Source of the DNA: Alphaproteobacteria bacterium
GTDB taxonomy: Bacteria; Pseudomonadota; Alphaproteobacteria; Micavibrionales; Micavibrionaceae
DNA: 64,000 nt
Direction: 5' to 3'
NCBI GenBank assembly: GCA_030147745.1
Contig: JASBUS010000061.1
Span: forward strand, 1-64,000
Of this stretch, positions 46,034-55,478 are shown piece by piece; the first letter of the stretch is position 1; the number at the start of each line of letters is the position of its first letter. The translations under genes and the position numbers were made by a program. Under the pieces are notes generated by a model, which was not told where the DNA came from, did not search any database, and saw only the letters and a list, made by a program, of their open reading frames with translations.

Positions 46034-47743
46034 ATGGCACACGTAGCTGCTAATCTTAAAGACCGAGAAGACTCACTTGAGTTTGCGTCACTTTTGGCGG
46101 AATCACTCGGCGAAACACAAAATTTTGAAGGTAAGGTTGTTAAAGGTAAAGTCGTTGGCTTTGAATCTGACCTTGCTGTAATCGATGTCGGTTTGAAATC
46201 AGAAGGCCGTGTCGAACTACGCGAATTCACAAAACCTGGCGAAGAGCTAGACCTTAACATCGGTGACGTTGTTGAAGTCTTCATCGAGCGTATGGAAGGC
46301 CGCGATGGCATGACTTCCCTAAGCCGTGAAAAAGCACGTCGTGAAGAAGCTTGGGTTGAACTTGAAAAATCACACGAAGCTGGCGAACGCGTTACAGGTA
46401 TTATCTTTAGCCGCGTTAAAGGTGGTTTCACTGTTGATCTTGGTGGCGCGGTTGCGTTCCTACCGGGTTCACAAGTTGACATCCGTCCAGTCCGTGACGT
46501 ATCTCCATTGATGGGTACGCCTCAACCATTCTACGTTCTTAAGATGGACAAAACACGCGGGAACATCGTTGTTTCACGTCGTGCTGTTCTTGAAGAAAGC
46601 CGCGCAGAAGCACGTACAGACCTCATGGAAAATCTTGGCGAAGGTCAGGTTCTTCAGGGTGTTGTTAAAAACATCACAGACTACGGTGCGTTCATCGACC
46701 TTGGTGGTGTTGACGGTCTTCTACACGTTACAGACATCTCTTGGAAACGCGTTAACCACCCTTCAGAAGTACTTGAAGTTGGTAAATCAGTTGACGTACA
46801 AGTTATTCGTTACAACGAAGATACAGGCCGTATCTCTCTTGGCATGAAACAACTTGAACAAGATCCTTGGGAAGGCGTTGCAGCGAAATACGTTGTTGGC
46901 TCTAAATTCACAGGTCGCGTTACAAACATCACTGATTACGGTGCGTTTGTTGAACTTGGCGGTGGCATCGAAGGTCTTGTACACGTTTCTGAAATGTCTT
47001 GGACTAAGAAAAACGCACACCCAGGTAAAATCGTTTCTACTTCTCAAGAAGTTGAAGTTATGGTTTTGGATGTGGATCAAGAAAAACGCCGTATCTCTTT
47101 GGGTATCAAGCAGTGTCAAGATAACCCATGGACAAGCTTCGCAGCGAACCACAAAGTTGGCCAAGAGCTTGAAGGCGAAATCCGTAACATCACAGAGTTC
47201 GGCCTATTCGTTGGCATGCCTGGTGATATTGACGGCATGGTTCACCTTTCAGACGTATCTTGGGATGACCAAAGCGAAGACGCATTGAAAGCCTTCAACA
47301 AAGGTGATTCAGTGAAAGTTAAGATCCTTGACATCGACGCTGAAAAAGAGCGCGTTGCCCTAGGTATCAAGCAATTGTCTAAAGACCCATATGCAGGTGC
47401 ACTAGATGGCGTTGCCAAAGGTGCGGTTGTAACAGGTACAATTACAGAAGTTAACGACAAAGGCGTTGAAGTTTCTGTAAATGACAAGCTAACTGGCTTC
47501 ATCAAGAAAGCTGATCTATCTCGTGAGCGTTCAGAGCAACGCCCAGATCGTTTCGCTGTTGGTGAAAAAGTTGACGCAAAAGTTATCTCTATGGATGCAA
47601 AATCTCACAAGCTTGGCCTGTCTATCAAGGCACGCGAACTTGATGAAGACAAGAAAGCAATGGAAGAATTCGGTTCAACTGAATCTGGTGCTTCTCTTGG
47701 TGATATTCTTGGTGCCGCACTTGGTGAAGGCGACAAGAAATAA
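46034..47743 (+). CDS. rpsA: 30S ribosomal protein S1
   Basis: 569 residues with six S1 OB-fold repeats. Repeats 3-5 show the classic DYGAFxxLGGxxGLxHxSxxSW pattern; the first two are more divergent, as usual for the ribosome-binding end. The usual length is about 550-570. Codon choice is strongly biased to GTT, GGT, CTT and CGT compared with neighbours, as expected for a highly expressed gene. No cmk upstream or ihfB downstream is present. Confidence 0.98.
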   Translation: MAHVAANLKDREDSLEFASLLAESLGETQNFEGKVVKGKVVGFESDLAVIDVGLKSEGRVELREFTKPGEELDLNIGDVVEVFIERMEGRDGMTSLSREKARREEAWVELEKSHEAGERVTGIIFSRVKGGFTVDLGGAVAFLPGSQVDIRPVRDVSPLMGTPQPFYVLKMDKTRGNIVVSRRAVLEESRAEARTDLMENLGEGQVLQGVVKNITDYGAFIDLGGVDGLLHVTDISWKRVNHPSEVLEVGKSVDVQVIRYNEDTGRISLGMKQLEQDPWEGVAAKYVVGSKFTGRVTNITDYGAFVELGGGIEGLVHVSEMSWTKKNAHPGKIVSTSQEVEVMVLDVDQEKRRISLGIKQCQDNPWTSFAANHKVGQELEGEIRNITEFGLFVGMPGDIDGMVHLSDVSWDDQSEDALKAFNKGDSVKVKILDIDAEKERVALGIKQLSKDPYAGALDGVAKGAVVTGTITEVNDKGVEVSVNDKLTGFIKKADLSRERSEQRPDRFAVGEKVDAKVISMDAKSHKLGLSIKARELDEDKKAMEEFGSTESGASLGDILGAALGEGDKK

Positions 47744-47766
47744 TCCTTGCTGATTAAAGAATAATA

Positions 47767-47800
47767 AAAAGCCCCGCTAGCCCAGCTATGCGGGGCTTTT
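47767..47800 (+). terminator. Terminator of rpsA
   Basis: AAAGCCCCGC and its complement GCGGGGCTTT, 12-nt loop, then a T-run. Confidence 0.93.
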
Positions 47801-47926
47801 TTGTATCTTTTTGCGCCGCCCACAACTTAATTTAATTCGCTATATGAATCCATGCATCCACGTATAATCCACCAAAGCCTGAAGGAATTGAATCTCCAAG
47901 ATAAACTAATTTTTTATAAATCATTT

Positions 47927-47954
47927 TTGACGACGCTATAGAAAAAGATAAATA
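47927..47954 (+). promoter_or_regulatory. Candidate promoter of pyrF-trpF
   Basis: TTGACG (47927-47932) and TAAATA (47949-47954), 16-bp spacer, about 65 bp before the pyrF start. Confidence 0.4.
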
Positions 47955-48019
47955 CAAACAAGCTTGGCGCATGAATTCTTTTACGTTAAAATTAAGAAGA
48001 AACAAGAGAGTATAATACT

Positions 48020-48727
48020 ATGCCAAATCGTCCCAAAATCTATTGTGCCTGTGATGTCCCTGACCTACATTCTGCGTTAAATTTGGCGCAGCAAATGGAT
48101 GGCCTACCGATCGGCATTAAACTTGGCCTTGAATTTTTCATGGGTGAAGGCTTAAACGGCGTTGCGACCATTCGCCGTAAACATCCAGACACCAGTATTT
48201 TCCTCGACCTCAAATTCCATGATATTCCTAATACCGTGGCCAGCGCATTACGCGTCATCAGCGACATTGGCGTTGATTACACCAACCTACATGCCTCAGG
48301 CGGGTTAGAGATGATGCAGCGCGCCCTAGACGCCGTAAACAGCGTTCCAAACCCTGCGCGTTTGTTGGCCGTGACCGTCCTGACCGCACTTGATGACGAT
48401 GCCCTTGGCGCCGTTGGCCAGCAAGTTCCTGTGGCAGACCAAGTCGCGCGCCTTGCCCTTCTGACGCAGCAAGCCGGTCTTGCAGGCGTTGTCTGTTCAG
48501 CGCATGAAATATTGCCGCTACGCGCAGCCTGCGGTAATGACTTTATTTTAATGACGCCGGGCATCCGCCCTGAAGGCAGCGCAAATGACGATCAGAAACG
48601 GGTCATGACCCCACGTGACGCGTTATTAGCGGGCACTACACATATGGTGATCGGCCGCCCGATCACCCAAAGTGACAACCCACGTCAAGCCGCAGAAGAT
48701 ATCCTTGAAAGCATCCTGAATGCCTAA
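48020..48727 (+). CDS. pyrF: Orotidine 5'-phosphate decarboxylase
   Basis: 235 residues. Last step of UMP biosynthesis. The catalytic D-K-x-x-D lies in FLDLKFHDIPNT (residues about 55-66); a phosphate-binding region MTPGIRPEG and RP near the C-terminus (MVIGRPITQ) are intact. It overlaps trpF by 8 bp, so the two are translationally coupled. Confidence 0.96.
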   Translation: MPNRPKIYCACDVPDLHSALNLAQQMDGLPIGIKLGLEFFMGEGLNGVATIRRKHPDTSIFLDLKFHDIPNTVASALRVISDIGVDYTNLHASGGLEMMQRALDAVNSVPNPARLLAVTVLTALDDDALGAVGQQVPVADQVARLALLTQQAGLAGVVCSAHEILPLRAACGNDFILMTPGIRPEGSANDDQKRVMTPRDALLAGTTHMVIGRPITQSDNPRQAAEDILESILNA

Positions 48728-49367
48728 AGATACGCGCATTAAAATCTGCGGCATTAAGACACAGGCTGCGTTACAAAGCTGCATCACCTATGGCGCAGAT
48801 TTTATCGGCTTCGTGTTTTATCCGCGCTCACCCCGCGCAATAGATGTAGAGACACTCAAAACACTTAGCGCCCAAACGCCCGCCCCCATCCAAAAAGTCG
48901 GTTTATTCGTTGATGCTGATGATCAACTAATCAAAGATACTGCACCTTATCTTGATATTATACAGTTACACGGGAACGAAACACCCGCGCGCTGCGCCGA
49001 GGTTAAAACCCTAAGCGGCAAGGCGATTATGAAGGCGCTCGCTATTAAAACGGCGCATGACCTGACGCAAATTAGCGCCTATGAACCAATATGCGACTGG
49101 CTGCTTTTTGACGCTAAACCCAGTGATGACAAGACTTCGCTGCCTGGCGGCAATGGTTTAAGCTTCGATTGGACGATTTTGAACGATCAAAAATTTACCA
49201 AACCATGGATGCTTGCAGGCGGCCTGACCCCCAAGAATGTGCGCACGGCCGTAAACAGTTTACACCCTGACGCCGTTGACGTGTCATCAGGCGTCGAAGC
49301 GCTTGTTGGTGAAAAAGATGATCAGAAAATTGCCGCCTTTATCGCTGCGGCAAAAGCGCAAAATTAA
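48720..49367 (+). CDS. trpF: Phosphoribosylanthranilate isomerase
   Basis: 215 residues. N-terminal KICGIKT with the catalytic Cys, then FIGFVFYPRSPR, catalytic Asp in LLFDAK (near 134) and AGGLTPKNV. Tryptophan pathway step 3. It overlaps pyrF by 8 bp and the convergent MFS gene by 4 bp. trpB and trpA, which commonly follow in alphaproteobacteria, are absent. Confidence 0.96.
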   Translation: MPKDTRIKICGIKTQAALQSCITYGADFIGFVFYPRSPRAIDVETLKTLSAQTPAPIQKVGLFVDADDQLIKDTAPYLDIIQLHGNETPARCAEVKTLSGKAIMKALAIKTAHDLTQISAYEPICDWLLFDAKPSDDKTSLPGGNGLSFDWTILNDQKFTKPWMLAGGLTPKNVRTAVNSLHPDAVDVSSGVEALVGEKDDQKIAAFIAAAKAQN

Positions 49368-50593
49368 ACAGCCGGACTACGGCGGCGTATATGTTTCGCG
49401 GCGAAAGCGCGGCTTTGACTGGTCGTCAATAACATCGCTGCTGACAGCAAGATTGAGAAGACAATATACGAATTGAGCGACCAAAAGAGTAGCGGCACCG
49501 CAACCAAAGTTGCCGCAAGTCGGCCAACCCCTAATGAAAATTCACGCAAGGCAAGTTTAAAGATTGAACGCTGACGATACCAACGGCTCGCCAAACCCAT
49601 GCTGAAGAAATGCTGACCCGCCGTCCAAAACATCGATGAAAACGCATAAAGCATTGGCGTCTGCATAAATAACCAAGGCAGCCACCCCAAACATTTAAGG
49701 CCAATGCCAATTTCAAGATCATGATTTTGATTGCCATTACCATGGTCAACCTTATTCGCTAAATGCCCAACAATAGGGGACACCAATAATTTCAAACCAA
49801 TCTTCGCCGCGCCCAATAAACCAACGCCCATCGCGCTAACCGACATAAATTTGAGCCAAACAGGGGCAAGAAAATCCGCCGTGATTTGGAATGCACCTTC
49901 ATAGGCGGTCGCACAAATATTACGGCGCTGACTTTTAAATGTTTCAAGCGAGAAAGATTCGCCCGCACTGAAAAACACCATATGCATTTCACCGCGGCAA
50001 ATTTTACGATAAAGCAGGCCAACAACAATCGCCGTACCAATAAACATTGTGCTTAAACTAAACACCATGGCAACCATATGCAGATCATAGGTTAAAAATA
50101 CACCGCCAAGCACACTACCGAGTAATACACCTGCCGTAACACCTGCATCCGCCATACAAACTTCATTCGCGGCGTTATGGTCGCTCACGGAAAAAGACAT
50201 CATTAAATGAAACAACGCCCAATAACTGGCAACTGAAACCGAAAAAAGCAATGTTTGCAGCCACACAGGGCTACCGCTATCAAGGCTTAAGAAAATACCG
50301 CCGAGCACTAATTGTGAAGACAGCACCAAAAGCGCATAGGCTTTAAAAGAAATCTTCGTCGAAAGCCACAGCATGATCGGCATGATGACCATCGAAATAC
50401 CCAAGGCGCGGACAATAAAATGTTCCATCACGGGCCACATGCCAAGTGACGCAAAATCAAAGATCAAAAACAGCGTCATCGCCGTCATACCCGTTAATGC
50501 GACAAAAGCCCCTAAATAGAGGATACAGAGCGATAAGCTCTGAAATGGCGCAATAAAGGCGGCGTGAATCATGTGGAATAATTTGTCTTTCAT
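49364..50593 (-). CDS. MFS transporter-like membrane protein
   Basis: 409 residues, about 12 membrane helices, without strongly conserved MFS sugar motifs. A charged middle loop between helices 6 and 7 (RKICRGEMHMVF...QRRNICATAYEG) fits the family layout. The substrate cannot be inferred. Confidence 0.7.
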   Translation of the reverse strand: MKDKLFHMIHAAFIAPFQSLSLCILYLGAFVALTGMTAMTLFLIFDFASLGMWPVMEHFIVRALGISMVIMPIMLWLSTKISFKAYALLVLSSQLVLGGIFLSLDSGSPVWLQTLLFSVSVASYWALFHLMMSFSVSDHNAANEVCMADAGVTAGVLLGSVLGGVFLTYDLHMVAMVFSLSTMFIGTAIVVGLLYRKICRGEMHMVFFSAGESFSLETFKSQRRNICATAYEGAFQITADFLAPVWLKFMSVSAMGVGLLGAAKIGLKLLVSPIVGHLANKVDHGNGNQNHDLEIGIGLKCLGWLPWLFMQTPMLYAFSSMFWTAGQHFFSMGLASRWYRQRSIFKLALREFSLGVGRLAATLVAVPLLFWSLNSYIVFSILLSAAMLLTTSQSRAFAAKHIRRRSPAV

Positions 50594-50741
50594 AACGCCA
50601 TCTTATCTTGGTAAGATTAATGCATTCTTAATTTTTCGACGTGAAGTTCAACTAATTTCGGGAGGAATTGTGTTCTTTTATTACGCTTGATTATAGCATA
50701 TAATTGACCATCTGAAATCTGAATCTACATTGCGCAAAATC

Positions 50742-51314
50742 ATGAATCTTTACTTCCGCCTTCTCCGAATTTTATTGCTCCATTATATCTGCAAAAAAAC
50801 GCTGCATCCGATTACAGCGGCAAGTGCATTAACTTTCCGCGTGTGGCCATTTGATTTGGACATTAATGGACATATGAATAACGCGCGCTACCTCGCGCTG
50901 ATGGATTTAGGTCGCCTTGATTTAATCCTCAAAAGCGGTATGTTTAAAAAGACCCTCGACAATAAATGGATCCCTGTTTTAGGGGCGAGCACGATACGTT
51001 ACCGCATCCCACTTTTCCCATTTCAAAAAGTCAAAATGACCACAGAAGTTAAATATTGGGATGAGGGTTGGTTTTATATGGAACAGCGTTTCATCATCCA
51101 AGGCGGCAAGAAAGACGGCGCGGTTGCCGCAATTGCCCTTGTGAAAGGTGGCTTCTTTGATAAAGGCGACAGTAAAAAATTGCTCGAATCACAAAAATTC
51201 ATTGATGCCGCAGGCGATGATAACCGTCCAAAACCTGAATTGGATGAATATTTGGCAAGCTGGATTAAAGCGGAATCAGACTTACAAAATGTAACCGCGC
51301 AAGATAAAGCCTAA
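50742..51314 (+). CDS. Hotdog-fold acyl-CoA thioesterase family protein
   Basis: About 190 residues from ATG 50742 (a TTG at 50730 is also possible). The 4HBT-like pattern FDLDINGHMNNARYLALMDLGRLDL has the usual D..GH.NN site. A membrane-proximal hydrophobic N-terminus (about 1-15) resembles the THEM6-like subgroup. No ribosome binding site is obvious. Confidence 0.8.
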   Translation: MNLYFRLLRILLLHYICKKTLHPITAASALTFRVWPFDLDINGHMNNARYLALMDLGRLDLILKSGMFKKTLDNKWIPVLGASTIRYRIPLFPFQKVKMTTEVKYWDEGWFYMEQRFIIQGGKKDGAVAAIALVKGGFFDKGDSKKLLESQKFIDAAGDDNRPKPELDEYLASWIKAESDLQNVTAQDKA

Positions 51315-51316
51315 GT

Positions 51317-51991
51317 TTAAAATTCAAAACTTACGCGCGCCGCCACCCCGACATCGACCTTTTTATCTTCGGTATTATATTCAACCGATGGGCCAATACG
51401 GAGGTTCAAATCCTGACCGTTATAAATAACATCATGCAGTAATTCGTTACGCAAGGTTAAGCCTTGGTCTTGTGAGAACATCGCCTGCGCCAAGTTGGTC
51501 AGACAGCCTTTTTGAATAAAGCCCGTACATTCGTCTTTCGAGAAATCATAATCTGCACGTGTACGCGCATAAAATCCACTTTTCTCACCATCAAAGGCCT
51601 GACGATAACCAACTTCCCCACGCAGGTTCAAATGATTTTCCATCATATTGGCTTCCGCCTGAATACCAATTGATGATGTAATGCCGCCCGCGCGCGTGGC
51701 ATAAAGGACATCCGCCACGGCATTGACGCGATAATCTAAATCACCACCTGCTGTTTTTTCTTCAATAAGGTTTTTTGTCCCGCGCATCCCGATTTGGGCA
51801 TCACCATCAAAACTCACACCGCCATAGATTTCAACGCTGTAATCTGCATCCTCAGGCACGATATCCATCTGCGCACCAACCAGCTGACTGCCAATCGCTT
51901 CTGCGCCAAAACCTTGCATATCCATTGTGTCATTCACCCCGACAAAACCAACGGATGTTTCAACACTGTCTTTCTTTTCTTCTTCAGCCAT
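51317..51991 (-). CDS. Beta-barrel-like hypothetical protein lacking a signal peptide
   Basis: 224 residues. Alternating hydrophobic strands and a C-terminal ARVSFEF resemble an outer-membrane barrel, but the N-terminus (MAEEEKKDS) is acidic with no signal peptide. An in-frame stop seven codons upstream rules out a longer form. Two Cys near residue 155-162 (DECTGFIQKGC). It may be truncated, misexported, or a soluble beta protein. Confidence 0.5.
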   Translation of the reverse strand: MAEEEKKDSVETSVGFVGVNDTMDMQGFGAEAIGSQLVGAQMDIVPEDADYSVEIYGGVSFDGDAQIGMRGTKNLIEEKTAGGDLDYRVNAVADVLYATRAGGITSSIGIQAEANMMENHLNLRGEVGYRQAFDGEKSGFYARTRADYDFSKDECTGFIQKGCLTNLAQAMFSQDQGLTLRNELLHDVIYNGQDLNLRIGPSVEYNTEDKKVDVGVAARVSFEF

Positions 51992-52144
51992 AACGGCACC
52001 ACCACTACATTAGTAAATATAATTATCTGGATTATAGCCGCGCAAATATGAAAATCCCCTTAACAGCCGTGAAAATTGTGGACGCCATATTTTGACCAGA
52101 TCGCCGCCCTTGTCGATTTTCAGGAAACTGTTAACATCATCAGC

Positions 52145-52585
52145 ATGAAATGTGTCATCGAACCAGATTGCATCTTAAGCGGCCTTAGCCACAAGAAAAA
52201 TGCGGAACATAGCCTTCTGCATGCCCTTGCGGATGGGCGCTTTCGTTTACTGCTTTCTGCGCCGCTGCTTTATGCCTATGAACAGGCATTATATGATGCG
52301 CGTCATGACATTGGCCTAAAATTCCGCGAAATTGAAGAAACCCTATCTTTCTTCGCCGCTCATGCGGATTATGTGCCCTGCCATCCGCTTTGGCATGCGC
52401 AAATGAACAAACCAGAAAAAGATTTAACCATTAGCTGCGCTTATATCGGCGGGGCGGATATGGTCATTGTCGCCCGCCCAGATTTATACAAGGCCGCGAC
52501 CGATAAATTAAACATACAGGTTTTAAACGCGAAAAAAGCCGTCAAAGCCCTAACGCCCCCTGTAAAGAAACGAAAGGCCGCTTAA
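52145..52585 (+). CDS. PIN-domain toxin-like protein (COG1569/PIN_3 type)
   Basis: About 146 residues from ATG 52145; a TTG start at 52076 adds 23 unlikely residues. The PIN outline is there: VIEPDCILSGL, then LLLSAPLLYAYEQAL, then DLTISCAYIGGADMVIVARPDLY. However, the first acidic position of a typical DTN is EPD here, and the third (usually D in TGDxDL) reads ARPDLY, so the catalytic set is altered. It precedes the RHH gene by one base. Confidence 0.7.
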   Translation: MKCVIEPDCILSGLSHKKNAEHSLLHALADGRFRLLLSAPLLYAYEQALYDARHDIGLKFREIEETLSFFAAHADYVPCHPLWHAQMNKPEKDLTISCAYIGGADMVIVARPDLYKAATDKLNIQVLNAKKAVKALTPPVKKRKAA

Positions 52586-52586
52586 G

Positions 52587-52799
52587 ATGAGTCAATATCC
52601 CCTACGTCTACCAGAATCATTGATGCGCGCCACAAAACGCGCTGCCAAGGCAGATAAAACATCCATCAACCAATTCATCATCACAGCGATTGCCGAAAAA
52701 GTCGCGGCGCTAGAAACAGAAGCGATGCTTGAAAAACGCGCTATCATGGCCGACAAATCGCGCTTCATAAAATTACTAGATAACGTGAAGGAAGATTAA
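52587..52799 (+). CDS. Ribbon-helix-helix antitoxin-like protein
   Basis: 70 residues. The Arc/MetJ/HicB-type RHH fold is seen as YPLRLPESLMRATKRAAKADKTSINQFIITAIAEKVAALE, followed by a C-terminal helix that probably wraps the toxin. It begins one base after the toxin stop. It likely represses its own operon. Confidence 0.8.
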   Translation: MSQYPLRLPESLMRATKRAAKADKTSINQFIITAIAEKVAALETEAMLEKRAIMADKSRFIKLLDNVKED

Positions 52800-52803
52800 G
52801 CGG

Positions 52804-53151
52804 ATGAGCATCACCATTTACCACAACCCACGCTGTTCAAAATCACGTCAGGCGCTAGGCTTATTGCAGGAGCGCGGCATCACCCCAAATATCGTGGAGT
52901 ATCTCAACACACCACTCAACGAAGGCGACATCAAAAGCCTCGCCGCGTTATTAGGTGTTGAAAATGACCCACGCGCCATGATGCGCACCAAAGAAGACGA
53001 TTACAAAGCCAATAATTTAAAAGAAGCCAATACAGATGCCCTTTTCAAAGCCATGGCCAACTTCCCAAAATTGATTGAACGCCCCATCGTCGTTAAAGGC
53101 AACAAAGCCACCATCGCCCGCCCACCTGAGAAGGCTTTAGAAATAATTTAA
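52804..53151 (+). CDS. arsC: ArsC-family arsenate reductase-like protein
   Basis: 115 residues. The thioredoxin-like active site has HNPRCSKSRQAL (C12) and a conserved ERPIVV region near residue 93. Glutaredoxin-dependent type as E. coli ArsC or the YfgD/Spx branch. No arsR/arsB nearby, so a role in arsenate detoxification is only family-based. Four bases after the RHH stop, so possibly cotranscribed. Confidence 0.85.
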   Translation: MSITIYHNPRCSKSRQALGLLQERGITPNIVEYLNTPLNEGDIKSLAALLGVENDPRAMMRTKEDDYKANNLKEANTDALFKAMANFPKLIERPIVVKGNKATIARPPEKALEII

Positions 53152-53156
53152 GTCGA

Positions 53157-53831
53157 TTAATGTTTCTGCGCAGGCACATGCAGCGCCAGATCAATCGCAT
53201 AAAGCATATTCACAATCGCCTGTGCGCGGTCTTTATGGCTGTTGATATAGTGACTTGCATTTAAAAAGTCACAGCCGGCCTGCACATAAGATGCGCAATT
53301 TTCATGATTAACATTAGTCTTGCTCATCACGGTGTGTTTATCCATCGGCTTATGTTTGGCAATATCACCAGGGGTTAAAGCTTCACCGAATATGGCGAGG
53401 TCTACCGCATCCGACACATCAACGATTTTATCGTAATGCGCGCCGATGATTGGGTCACCACCGATGACTCTACGTGCCTCTTCCGCTTTATTGGCGTCAG
53501 TAAAAATTACACCATCCGCTTTGGCCTGCGCCGCGAGGGTGAGTGAGTTACGCACCAAAAGCACGATACCATTATGCGATGTAATCAACTGTAAACCTTC
53601 AAGGATTTTTAGCGACTCTTCGGCATCACCTTGGGGCACAAATTCAATGATATGACTGTTTTTCTCATATGGTGAGGCATTGATGGATAACAGCGCCAAA
53701 CGTAAATCGCGCACCATATCCATGGCTTTTTTCTCATCGCCTGCACCAAAAGCTTGCTCTTCAATCGTCCAGAACAAACCTGACGGCGCTGCACCTTTTT
53801 TCTTTTCTTTATTCCAGTCTTTTTCGCTCAT
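53157..53831 (-). CDS. ThiE/TenI-like TIM-barrel protein
   Basis: 224 residues. Partial resemblance to thiamine phosphate synthase: ADGVIFTD, GGDPIIGAHYD and DLAIFGEALTPG match strand ends of the barrel, but the phosphate-binding residues are not convincingly present. An N-terminal basic extension (KEKKKGAA) precedes it. Probably a divergent member with unknown reaction. Confidence 0.5.
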   Translation of the reverse strand: MSEKDWNKEKKKGAAPSGLFWTIEEQAFGAGDEKKAMDMVRDLRLALLSINASPYEKNSHIIEFVPQGDAEESLKILEGLQLITSHNGIVLLVRNSLTLAAQAKADGVIFTDANKAEEARRVIGGDPIIGAHYDKIVDVSDAVDLAIFGEALTPGDIAKHKPMDKHTVMSKTNVNHENCASYVQAGCDFLNASHYINSHKDRAQAIVNMLYAIDLALHVPAQKH

Positions 53832-53842
53832 TGCGCACCTAA

Positions 53843-54628
53843 TTAGCCTATGGAGTTGCCTCCTGTATATTTTTGAAGGCCTTTATAAAACACACTCCGT
53901 GCGATAAAAGCAAATAGAAATGCAACGCCATAAAGCGGGACAAGCAAGATCAGATTTTGCTCTGTAAAAATCTTCACAGGAAGCAAGCTCATAAAGCCAA
54001 CAGGCACAACCGTGAAGATAATCACTTTCGCCAACATCGGGAAGCCATGCTGCGGCATAGACGACAAGATGATAATAAATTCAAACAGAGATTCAGATAA
54101 CGCCGCTGAATTCGTCCGCCAAAAGCCAATTGACTGCACAATGATAATCAATGAAATAAACAAAATCGCCGCCGCCAATAAACTGGAAAGCAAGAAAAAC
54201 CATTCCACGACATCAAACTGCGCGACATAGCACATAAGGCATAAACCTGTGAGAATATCACCCGTCCCTTGCACACGGCAGTTGGAAAACACGGCAGAGA
54301 TCAACACACTCCCCGGGCGGCAGAGATATTTATCAAGCTCCCCACGGTCAATAATCTGGTTCAATATATAACCGCCGCCACATAAAAATGACGTTAGGCC
54401 AAAGGCCATGCAAACAATCGCGGTCAAGACCATCATTTCGCGCAAGGTCCAGCCATTCAAATTATCGGCGTAATTAAAGAAAAACACCCAGATCATCAAA
54501 AAGATAATATTCTGCACAAACATAAATATTGCAGGAATATAGCTCGTCACCCCTGCGGATAACGCCTCAACCGTATTCGCACGCAAGACCGCTTTGATAT
54601 ATGAGATTTGATTTATTTTACCGCCCAT
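53843..54628 (-). CDS. ABC-2 type exporter permease, component 1
   Basis: About 261 residues from ATG 54628 (GGAG upstream; the longer start at 54649 is less likely). Six membrane helices. It belongs with the next two genes to the COG3694/4587/4586 ABC export system. It starts one base after the neighbouring permease stop. Confidence 0.8.
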   Translation of the reverse strand: MGGKINQISYIKAVLRANTVEALSAGVTSYIPAIFMFVQNIIFLMIWVFFFNYADNLNGWTLREMMVLTAIVCMAFGLTSFLCGGGYILNQIIDRGELDKYLCRPGSVLISAVFSNCRVQGTGDILTGLCLMCYVAQFDVVEWFFLLSSLLAAAILFISLIIIVQSIGFWRTNSAALSESLFEFIIILSSMPQHGFPMLAKVIIFTVVPVGFMSLLPVKIFTEQNLILLVPLYGVAFLFAFIARSVFYKGLQKYTGGNSIG

Positions 54629-54629
54629 A

Positions 54630-55478
54630 TCACACTCCATATCGTCCAATATGTTTCAAGGCGATGCGATGCGCATACATACTTAACCCACATAAAGTCA
54701 CCATCCAAAACAGCTCTATACCAAGTAAAGCAGCGACATGAACAGGCATCACATCAAGCGCGGCTGTCCCTGGGTAGAAAAATATCGCGGCAAAAGGCAT
54801 GAATTTCACCACATCGTAAAACACTTCAGGATAAAGCGTAATCGGGAAGAGCAAACCGCCCAATAAGAAGCATAATTTTTGCACAATCCAATAGGCTGGT
54901 GAGGCTTCTTTAATCCAAAGCGTTGTTAAGGCGACCATGTAATTCAAACAGACAACACAGAATAACGCCGCCGCGACCATCACCGCCGCCAAGGCAATGC
55001 GCCCAACATCCAAAGCCCATTCACCCGTAATAATAAAGGCCGCAAGCATCGCCATTGGGAAGAACAAACTCGCCTGTCCAAGCGCTTTGCCATACCATTC
55101 CGCAAAAGCGCGGAATTGATAAGAGACAGGCCGCATCAACATTTGTTCAATCGCGCCTGATTTTATATCCATATAGGCATCATAGAATAAATGCCCGCCG
55201 CAAAAAATTATGCATTCCGTTATGGCGATATACCATACCAAATTCGCGTGGCTATACACCCCGCCGCCGAGCACATCATGCGGCACCATACCCCAAATGA
55301 TATGCCAGACCCATAAGATCATCGAAAAGGACAGGAATTTACCAATTAATTGGAAGCGATCCTTAATCCGTTCCTTATAGCCGTTTAAGAAAAAAAGCCC
55401 ACCCGATGCAAGATAGCAGCTCCATATTTGCGCTCTACCCATCTGGTTATTATATGCATGTCCCTGTTCATCTCGCAT
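54630..55478 (-). CDS. ABC-2 type exporter permease, component 2
   Basis: 282 residues, six to eight membrane helices. The cytosolic loop FYDAYMDIKSGAIEQMLMRPVSYQFRAFAEWYG is typical of COG4587/3694 permeases. It overlaps the ATPase gene by 11 bp and the other permease almost abuts it, so the three are one translational unit. Confidence 0.85.
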   Translation of the reverse strand: MRDEQGHAYNNQMGRAQIWSCYLASGGLFFLNGYKERIKDRFQLIGKFLSFSMILWVWHIIWGMVPHDVLGGGVYSHANLVWYIAITECIIFCGGHLFYDAYMDIKSGAIEQMLMRPVSYQFRAFAEWYGKALGQASLFFPMAMLAAFIITGEWALDVGRIALAAVMVAAALFCVVCLNYMVALTTLWIKEASPAYWIVQKLCFLLGGLLFPITLYPEVFYDVVKFMPFAAIFFYPGTAALDVMPVHVAALLGIELFWMVTLCGLSMYAHRIALKHIGRYGV

